A stretch of 64,000 nt of DNA from Microbulbifer agarilyticus (GTDB lineage Bacteria > Pseudomonadota > Gammaproteobacteria > Pseudomonadales > Cellvibrionaceae): contig NZ_JAHVKO010000005.1 of NCBI RefSeq assembly GCF_019800665.1, positions 62,001-126,000 of the forward strand, given 5' to 3'. Positions 57,571 through 64,000 of the stretch are shown in pieces. The notes beneath the pieces are model-generated. The model made no database searches. It saw only the letters and a list, made by a program, of their open reading frames with translations, and was not told the origin of the DNA. Each line of letters starts with the position of its first letter. The stretch's first letter is position 1. A program made the translations under genes and the position numbers.

Positions 57571-57716
57571 TCCTCAAGCAATATCTGACAAGCACGATCC
57601 ATTCCGCGCCAGAAGGCAAGCCTGCCACCAGATAAACCGCTAGGATATCCGTTACTGATCTCAGGGCTTAGTTGCCGCCTTGAGAGCGCCCCAAATAACG
57701 GCCAGATCCAGCGACT

Positions 57717-59384
57717 ATGCGAAATAATAATAACGGTCCAGCACAAACCAGCACGCACCAGGTCTTCAACCAACCTGAGCCACTGCAGGGACATAACCTC
57801 TACGCCGGGGATGACGCTCTCAAAGAGGCGGTCATTCGCTATGGCGGGCACTGGGGCGAGGATGACCTACAGCGCTATGGAGAAATCTGCGGGCGTCCCG
57901 AGTGGATCGAGCGCGGTTTTCAGGCCAACGCGCACAAACCAGAGTTTGAGCCCCACGACCGCGTGGGCAACCGCATCGACCAGGTCAATTACCACCCCGC
58001 ATATCACCAGTTGATGCAGCTGGCGAAGAGCGAAGGGTTGCACTCTTCCCCTTGGACAGATCCACAACCGGGCGCGCACATCGTGCGCGCGGCCAAATAC
58101 TACCTCCACAGCCAGCTGGAATCCGGCCACTGCTGCCCGGTAACCATGACCTTTGCCTGCCTGCCCGCACTACAGAGAAACCCTGTAATTGCCGCGGTCT
58201 GGTTACCCAAAATCACGGAACAGGCCTACGACCACAGCGATCGCCCTTATTTCGAAAAACCGGCGCTCACCATTGGTATGGGCATGACAGAGAAACAGGG
58301 CGGATCTGACGTACGCAGCAACACTAGCCATGCCACACCCTCGCCAGGCGAAGCCGCAGGCGTGTACACAATCCGCGGCCACAAGTGGTTCCTGTCGGCG
58401 CCCATGTGCGACGGATTCCTGATGCTCGCACAAACCGCCGAAGGCCTGAGCTGCTTTCTGGTACCGCGCTGGCGGCCAGACGGAAGCAAAAACCCAATCG
58501 AGATCCAGCGGCTAAAAGATAAGGCCGGTAACGTAGCTAACGCTTCTTCGGAAGTGGAGCTGCGCGATGCCGTAGGTTGGCTGGTGGGCGATGAAGGCGC
58601 GGGGATAAAAACGATTATCGAGATGGTGGCCCTGACCCGCTTCGACTGCATGATCGGTTCAGCCGCAGCCCAGCGACAGGCAACACTGCAAGCCATCTAC
58701 CACGCGCAACACCGCAGCGCCTTCGGCAAAAAGCTGTCAGCCCAGCCGCTGATGCAAAATGTGCTGGCAGACCTGCAGCTGGAAGTCGAAGGCTCACTGG
58801 CACTCAACATGCGCATCGCGCAGGCACTGGACCACCCGAATGAGGAACACCAGCGACACCTGTTACGGCTGGGCGCCGCAGTGGGCAAGTACTGGATCTG
58901 CAAACGCACACCGCACCACAACTACGAGGCCATGGAGTGCCTCGGCGGTAACGGCCTGATCGAAAATTTCATTACCGCACGCCTATACCGGGATGCCCCA
59001 GTGAACGCCATCTGGGAGGGCTCGGGCAATATTCAGGCCCTGGATATTCTGCGCACCAAACACAAGGAGCCAGAAATCCTCGACAGCTGGATCGATGAAC
59101 TGACACAAAGCGCCGGATCCGACCTCTGCTTTGACCGCGCACTGACTCACCTGAAAGCAGAGCTCAGCAAAGACAATGACTTGGAATACCGCGCCCGCGA
59201 TATTGCCGACCAGCTGGCACTCACCATGCAGGCCCACCTGTTGATTCAGGGTAGTCCAGCACCGGTAGCAGATGCGTATATCCAGTCGCGGCTACACCGG
59301 CACAACAGCCACAGCGTTGGCACCATCCCATTGGGAGCAGATCTGGATCTACTGATTGAACGCGGCGATCCACTCGCTGGCTAG
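57717..59384 (+). CDS. AidB-type acyl-CoA dehydrogenase family protein
   Basis: A 555-residue flavoprotein of the AidB branch. N-terminal FNQPEPLQGHNLYAGD, then the FAD-binding IGMGMTEKQGGSDVRSNTS and WFLSAPMCDGFLMLA; ALTRFDCMIGSAAAQRQ and GGNGLIENF are later family signatures. AidB proteins are induced by alkylation damage, bind DNA and show weak isovaleryl-CoA dehydrogenase activity. Single gene after holA. Confidence 0.9.
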   Translation: MRNNNNGPAQTSTHQVFNQPEPLQGHNLYAGDDALKEAVIRYGGHWGEDDLQRYGEICGRPEWIERGFQANAHKPEFEPHDRVGNRIDQVNYHPAYHQLMQLAKSEGLHSSPWTDPQPGAHIVRAAKYYLHSQLESGHCCPVTMTFACLPALQRNPVIAAVWLPKITEQAYDHSDRPYFEKPALTIGMGMTEKQGGSDVRSNTSHATPSPGEAAGVYTIRGHKWFLSAPMCDGFLMLAQTAEGLSCFLVPRWRPDGSKNPIEIQRLKDKAGNVANASSEVELRDAVGWLVGDEGAGIKTIIEMVALTRFDCMIGSAAAQRQATLQAIYHAQHRSAFGKKLSAQPLMQNVLADLQLEVEGSLALNMRIAQALDHPNEEHQRHLLRLGAAVGKYWICKRTPHHNYEAMECLGGNGLIENFITARLYRDAPVNAIWEGSGNIQALDILRTKHKEPEILDSWIDELTQSAGSDLCFDRALTHLKAELSKDNDLEYRARDIADQLALTMQAHLLIQGSPAPVADAYIQSRLHRHNSHSVGTIPLGADLDLLIERGDPLAG

Positions 59385-59423
59385 AGGGGCTCAACTTATA
59401 CCCATGTATCCAGCTTAACCTCC

Positions 59424-59675
59424 TTACTCATCTGGTACGTTAATTTCGTTACCTTCGAGAGGGAGCCCTGACACGGAAACGCTTTCACCGGAATCAGCAC
59501 GCACCACATCTATACCGACAACATCTGCACTGTAGCTAGAGCTGGTACTAACAGGTGTTGGTACTGACACATCAGGTGATTCACTGTCGTTACCTCCACC
59601 GCTGCCGCCACCACCGCACCCACTTAGCACCACCGCACAAAGGAATACACTTGATAACGCTGAATGAATTCTCAT
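59424..59675 (-). CDS. Small Gly/Ser-rich lipoprotein, possibly truncated
   Basis: An 83-residue lipoprotein. MRIHSALSSVFLCAVVLSGC is a clear signal with lipobox; the mature N-terminus is a Gly/Ser linker (GGGGSGGGNDSESPDVSVPTPVSTSSS). The rest (VVGIDVVRADSGESVSVSGLPLEGNEINVPDE) looks like one beta element that ends abruptly. Such linkers usually tether larger surface domains in this group, so this may be a remnant. Lies 13 bases downstream of the subtilase gene on the same strand. Confidence 0.6.
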   Translation of the reverse strand: MRIHSALSSVFLCAVVLSGCGGGGSGGGNDSESPDVSVPTPVSTSSSYSADVVGIDVVRADSGESVSVSGLPLEGNEINVPDE

Positions 59676-59688
59676 AATCGACTCCCTG

Positions 59689-62600
59689 TTACGGCGCTAC
59701 GTCATAGGTAACTATGAATTGCTGGTGCCCGACGGGTAACGAAATCGGCTCATCCAGCTCCAGCACTAGACTGCCGTTATTGACGAGGTAATCACCCTCT
59801 GCCAATAGCTGATCTTGAGCGTCCAGCATTCCATTTTCATTTGCATCAATGTGCAGCGCGACCCTATCGATACCAACACTATCATTTCCACTCCCCCGCG
59901 CCTGCAACGTTATCGAGCGCAGCTTGAGAGTTGCATTTGTATTCAGCTTAAATACGTTAACTACGATGTTCTGATCCCCACGACCAACTTCCAGGTTTTG
60001 CAACGAAACGCTACTTCCTTGCACCGCTGCATTGGCAACATCCCAATAAGTCGGGTTGAGCGGCTGCACATCTTCACTGTCCTCAACACCATCACCGTCA
60101 TCATCGACATCTTCATTGTTGCCGATGCCGTCCCCGTCAGTATCAACGGATTCGTTCGGATTGAGAGGTAATTGGTCTTCCGCGTCGGGAATGCCGTCAC
60201 CGTCATCATCGGCATCTTCATTGTTGCCGATGCCGTCTCCATCGGTATCAACAGATTCGTTCGGGTTGAGAGGTAGCTGGTCTTCAGAGTCAGGGACGCC
60301 ATCACCGTCGTCATCGGTATCTTCATTGTTGCCGATGCCGTCTCCATCTGTATCAACGGATTCATCTGGATTCAATGGCAGTTGGTCTTCAGCGTCGGGA
60401 ACGCCATCACCATCGTCATCGGTATCCTCATTGTTGCCGATACCGTCTCCATCTGTATCAACGGACTCGTTCGGATTTAATGGTAATTGGTCTTCCGCGT
60501 CAGGAACGCCGTCACCGTCGTCATCGGTATCCTCATTGTTGCCGATACCGTCTCCATCTGAGTCGAGCCACTCGGTAGGGTCATCCGGAAATGCATCGAC
60601 ACTATCCTCCACACCGTCGTTGTCACGGTCTGTATCGGAATTGTCTCCGATACCATCCCCATCAGCATCACCAGATTCCATCGGGTCGAACGGAAAATGA
60701 TCCAAGTCATCGACGACCCCATCATCATCAAGATCGACTTGCTGTGCGACATCAGACCCAAGAAGAAACGCGCCGTTTATGACATTAACAATACTGTTGC
60801 CGTCCGCCGTCTCCGCGGAGATCTTCAGCGCGACCTCTGACACTCCATCAATTACAGGTAAGGGCGTCACATACTTCCCGTCGAGATATTCGGAATTCAG
60901 AACCTCCCAGGCACCACCGTCCAATGCGATCTCCACCATGAACTCAGAAATTGCCTGGGCTTCATCGAGATAAATATTGATCGCAGCATTGCTCTCCGCG
61001 TAAACCGATACCTTCCCATCATTGATCAGCTCCACCATCTTTATGCGCGGTGACACCGACAGATCCATATTTGCCATACGAACTGTCGAAGTCGCCTCTA
61101 ACTTGGCGTCTCCAAGAAAAACAGGATAACGAAACTCAAACGCTATCGTGTTGCAGCCAGAGTAATCACTATAAAAGGACGCGTGTATTACTGAGCCACT
61201 AGATAAAAACTGCCCGGTATCAGCACACGAAACGGAATAGGTGATGTCGTCCCAGTACCCATTACCCCAACTATCTGATACCGACTTTAAGGAAACGTAG
61301 CCATTACGGTCGGGCTGCAGTCGATACTGTCCAGCATGATTTTCCAGCTGTGCGGACCAGAACCTGAGTCCCTGTCCCATAACCATATCGCCGTTTTCAC
61401 GGGCTAGAAATATCGAAACTCTATCCACATCGGAATCACTCCGGTTGAGCTTTTTGTAGCCCTCCTGGCCAATAGAGAGCTCCGCCGAATCTGACCGCGT
61501 ACCCTCCCCCTCTATCCGCGTACTAAATGTGGGAAATGTCGGCCACTCAATCGGCACTGATTCGTTGCCGTGGAGAGTCAGTAACATTGATTGATTATGC
61601 TCAGGGCTGATACCGCCAAACCCCTCAGTTCCCCCCTGCTCGGAGTAACTCATAACCCAGGTAACAAGCTTGTATCCTGAGAGATTCCACAGGGGGTTAC
61701 TAATCAACAACCGAGAGGAATGAAAGCTCTCGACGTCAAACGTAATATCTTCCGCAGGAGCATCCTGCTGGGTTTTCAGGAAGTACAAATCGCGGCTATA
61801 GGGGCTCTGGCTTGCGTCCTGCATCACTCCCATATAACCAAACTTGAATCCCGGTGTCAGACCGGAAAACTTTGACGGCTCTAAGTCCCCACCAAACCCT
61901 CTCCGCAGCCGAAAGTCAGGATTTCCGACATGCGTCACCTCGACGGCTTGCTCAACAAACTCAGCCTGACGTCCGTTGCCTATATCCGGTTTCACAATAC
62001 GGAAGCCCGTGAGACCAGCGGGAACCACGATTGGCCCGTCTGCCAAAAGGTGCCCGGTAACACCATGTAACGTGTCCGTACCCCATGTTTCTACAATGCC
62101 AGTTACTGGCTGGTCGCGCACAGCAATATATAGCGAGCTTTCACTGCTATCGTAGGAGTCTGTATATCCTGAATAGATATGATCTTGATCAAAGAGCTGC
62201 GCACTGTAGCTCCAGTAGTCATATGGAGTTTGCGATGACTTCACTTGCAACAGCTCCGCGCGATGAAACCCAACCGGAATATTCACCGTACCTTCTGCCG
62301 ACTCCAGTCGTAAACTCGAACCGAATGCCGTGCGAAGATCATCTGGATAATCAAACACCTCGGTATCAACACTTAACGTTGCGGTCGCCATGCGCTCACT
62401 AGCTGAATACAAGGTGAGCTGTGAGTCGTCAGGCACCAGGCGTGCTCCCTCAGGGAAGTCGCCGGAGTCCGTCACATCGATAACAGCCTCGCCACCCAAG
62501 TTCTTCACGACAAGCTTGACGTCGAGGTCGCTATCAATCGTATGCTCGCCCACGTGCCCTAAATACAAGGTAGCTGGCGAAACAAGAAATTTCGCTTGTG

Positions 62601-63975
62601 CCGAACGCGCCACATTCACCAAGCCCGCACCGACATCGGCAATATTCCCAGCCACAGTTGATGCCTGGTTAACCAGCAAGGACTTGATGTCCTGACTACT
62701 TAATGTCGGGTGCAGCTGGCGCAGCAGAGCAGCAGCGCCCGCTACATGTGGTGCGGCCAATGATGTTCCGGAATAACTTGCATAATTACCGCCAAGGTCG
62801 GTGGTATAGATGTCTACGCCGGGCGCCACCAGTTCAGGCTTGACTACATCGGACTGTCTATCCAAGCCGGTACCAAACAGGCCGCGAGAACTGAAACTTG
62901 CGAGAGTGCCGGAGTCATCGACAGCGCCGACGGTAACGACGTCCGTGGCGCTACCAGGTGCTTTGATAGAATTTAGCCACGGGCCATCGTTCCCTGCAGC
63001 GGCGACCACCACCACACCTGCCTGCATTGCTGCATTTGCAGCTAATGAAACGGCCGCTGAGCTACCGCCCCATCCGCCCAGGCTCAGGTTGATCACATCC
63101 ACTGCGTCGTCAGTCATCGGATCACCGTCAGGATCCACCGCGCGCTCGATACCAGCAATGATCTGATCGTCCCACCCTTCACCATTCTCATCGAGTACCT
63201 TGTATGCATGCAGCCTGGCCCCAGGCGCGACGCCCAGTAAGGTGCCATCAGCAGCAACTACACCGGCCACAACAGTGCCGTGGGAATGGTCGTCCATTGG
63301 ATCGGCGTCATTATTGACGAAATCCCAGCCCGCGGAGACTTTACAGCCATTGCCGAAGCACCCGCCCAAGTCTGGGTGCGTGTAATCGATCCCGGTGTCA
63401 AGAATGGCAACGGTGATTCCCTCACCAGTTAAAGAACTGCCGCTGCCATCCTGCATCGCCCATACCGCCGGCACACCGATCTGGTCGAGACTCGTAGTGA
63501 GCAGCACACCCATCTTGCGACTGAGCGTGACCGATTGAACGTCCGGCATTGCCAACACCTTGTCGATGTCACCAGCCTTCATATTTGTCGCTATCGCATT
63601 GACTACACGGTTGAATCGCCTGATCTTTCCGCGCGTGAGCTGACTCGAGCGCAGTCTGCCAATCAACTGTGCTTGGGTGGATTCAATTTGACGAAGCATG
63701 GTCACCAGCGAAGACGGCATCGTCGTGCGGCTCGCTCCTGCAACCCTAGTCTTGATTTGTTTAACCAATGGCGGCTGACGGAGGTGAATTAATACGCGAA
63801 CATCTTGATTGGGAGGAATGTCAGAAAAGTCCAATAATTGCGACTGGGAACCGGTACTGACTCTCTTTGCTTCTTGCAAATCCACAGCGAGAAACGTGGG
63901 CGCGGTGTTGGCCGCTGCCCCGGTGGCAACACAAAAAAAACATAGCCCCAGCAAGTTATTCCATTTTTTTAGCAT
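59689..63975 (-). CDS. Secreted S8 subtilase with thrombospondin type 3 repeats
   Basis: A 1428-residue protein with signal peptide (residues 1-22). An I9-like propeptide is plausible at about 57-152. The catalytic domain has Asp193 (ILDTGIDYTHPDL), His232 (SHGTVVAGVV), oxyanion Asn329 (AAAGNDG) and Ser405 (YSGTSLAAPHVAG). Residues ~440-1075 are an extended beta-rich region of unknown type. Residues ~1079-1307 hold six full 35-residue thrombospondin type 3 repeats plus a half repeat (DTDGDGIGNNEDTDDDGDGV), which bind Ca2+. About 120 C-terminal residues form a beta domain that may act in sorting or substrate binding. Complete within the window. Confidence 0.92.
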   Translation of the reverse strand: MLKKWNNLLGLCFFCVATGAAANTAPTFLAVDLQEAKRVSTGSQSQLLDFSDIPPNQDVRVLIHLRQPPLVKQIKTRVAGASRTTMPSSLVTMLRQIESTQAQLIGRLRSSQLTRGKIRRFNRVVNAIATNMKAGDIDKVLAMPDVQSVTLSRKMGVLLTTSLDQIGVPAVWAMQDGSGSSLTGEGITVAILDTGIDYTHPDLGGCFGNGCKVSAGWDFVNNDADPMDDHSHGTVVAGVVAADGTLLGVAPGARLHAYKVLDENGEGWDDQIIAGIERAVDPDGDPMTDDAVDVINLSLGGWGGSSAAVSLAANAAMQAGVVVVAAAGNDGPWLNSIKAPGSATDVVTVGAVDDSGTLASFSSRGLFGTGLDRQSDVVKPELVAPGVDIYTTDLGGNYASYSGTSLAAPHVAGAAALLRQLHPTLSSQDIKSLLVNQASTVAGNIADVGAGLVNVARSAQAKFLVSPATLYLGHVGEHTIDSDLDVKLVVKNLGGEAVIDVTDSGDFPEGARLVPDDSQLTLYSASERMATATLSVDTEVFDYPDDLRTAFGSSLRLESAEGTVNIPVGFHRAELLQVKSSQTPYDYWSYSAQLFDQDHIYSGYTDSYDSSESSLYIAVRDQPVTGIVETWGTDTLHGVTGHLLADGPIVVPAGLTGFRIVKPDIGNGRQAEFVEQAVEVTHVGNPDFRLRRGFGGDLEPSKFSGLTPGFKFGYMGVMQDASQSPYSRDLYFLKTQQDAPAEDITFDVESFHSSRLLISNPLWNLSGYKLVTWVMSYSEQGGTEGFGGISPEHNQSMLLTLHGNESVPIEWPTFPTFSTRIEGEGTRSDSAELSIGQEGYKKLNRSDSDVDRVSIFLARENGDMVMGQGLRFWSAQLENHAGQYRLQPDRNGYVSLKSVSDSWGNGYWDDITYSVSCADTGQFLSSGSVIHASFYSDYSGCNTIAFEFRYPVFLGDAKLEATSTVRMANMDLSVSPRIKMVELINDGKVSVYAESNAAINIYLDEAQAISEFMVEIALDGGAWEVLNSEYLDGKYVTPLPVIDGVSEVALKISAETADGNSIVNVINGAFLLGSDVAQQVDLDDDGVVDDLDHFPFDPMESGDADGDGIGDNSDTDRDNDGVEDSVDAFPDDPTEWLDSDGDGIGNNEDTDDDGDGVPDAEDQLPLNPNESVDTDGDGIGNNEDTDDDGDGVPDAEDQLPLNPDESVDTDGDGIGNNEDTDDDGDGVPDSEDQLPLNPNESVDTDGDGIGNNEDADDDGDGIPDAEDQLPLNPNESVDTDGDGIGNNEDVDDDGDGVEDSEDVQPLNPTYWDVANAAVQGSSVSLQNLEVGRGDQNIVVNVFKLNTNATLKLRSITLQARGSGNDSVGIDRVALHIDANENGMLDAQDQLLAEGDYLVNNGSLVLELDEPISLPVGHQQFIVTYDVAP
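60055..60741 (-). repeat. 105-bp tandem repeats within the subtilase gene
   Basis: Near-identical 105-bp units encoding 35-residue calcium-binding repeats: four nearly identical, plus diverged units at both ends. Expected to be prone to copy-number change. Confidence 0.88.
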
Positions 63976-64000
63976 TATTCCCCCCAGGCCCGCTGCTAGT

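Noticed and set aside
57567-57851. 94-codon minus-strand frame between holA and the AidB-type gene
   Set aside because: Overlaps both genes and lacks a start signal.

Overview
The window looks like a chromosomal segment of a GC-rich marine gammaproteobacterium. The gene order (lptG-lptF divergent from pepA, then holC and valS; phoH-ybeY-corC-lnt; leuS-lptE-holA; miaB) is the gammaproteobacterial housekeeping arrangement. The secreted and polymer-degrading genes (a large GH20 lipoprotein, a 1428-residue subtilase with thrombospondin type 3 repeats) fit the Cellvibrionales, for example Microbulbifer. That genus-level guess is inference. I saw no rRNA, tRNA, CRISPR array, insertion sequence or prophage.

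Layout. 1-9 kb: CnoX-like thioredoxin (cut by the window edge), a plant-type MTA/SAH nucleosidase homologue, SRAP protein, DUF885 metallopeptidase lipoprotein, a LysR regulator divergent from an FMN reductase, then a minus-strand run GMC oxidoreductase-rlmA-tadA-ion channel. 9-16 kb: GH20 hexosaminidase, a small secreted protein, an RDD membrane protein and lptF-lptG. 16-22.5 kb: pepA, two inverted repeat elements, holC, an Ala/Pro-rich protein, valS. 22.5-30 kb (minus strand): an amidoligase/inactive transglutaminase/retropepsin-like trio, yqcC-dinG, an acyltransferase. 30-35.5 kb: nhaC, DUF3549, a tiny Cys-rich lipoprotein, pgi. 35.5-43.8 kb: two more repeat elements, nfeD-slipin, an OlsF-like ornithine-lipid synthase overlapping an LpxH-like phosphoesterase, a vWA/coiled-coil membrane pair, DUF1820. 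44-50 kb: miaB, a repeat element, phoH-ybeY-corC-lnt. 50-64 kb: a YfcH-type epimerase, a YdcF-type protein, a YbeL-type zinc ribbon divergent from leuS, a repeat element, lptE-holA, an AidB-type acyl-CoA dehydrogenase, and the subtilase.

Envelope biogenesis dominates: LPS transport (lptE, lptF, lptG), lipoprotein maturation (lnt), two acyltransferases, an LpxH-like hydrolase and slipin/NfeD. Translation and RNA processing (valS, leuS, miaB, tadA, rlmA, ybeY) and replication (holA, holC, dinG) make up most of the rest.

The most unusual finding is non-coding. Six intergenic elements of 121-139 bp (17749-17870, 17903-18026, 35552-35690, 35757-35877, 45392-45515, 55866-56000) share one architecture. 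A 25-31 bp outer stem, whose sequence differs between copies, encloses two adjacent hairpins. All twelve hairpin loops carry GGA, mostly as ANGGA in a six-base loop, and the two GGA sites in an element are always 22-24 nt apart. Non-Watson-Crick positions in the outer stems are almost all G-U pairs when read in one orientation. This resembles paired CsrA/RsmA binding hairpins, and I propose that the family is a dispersed set of CsrA/RsmA-binding RNA elements. An orientation-specific single-stranded DNA element is the main alternative.
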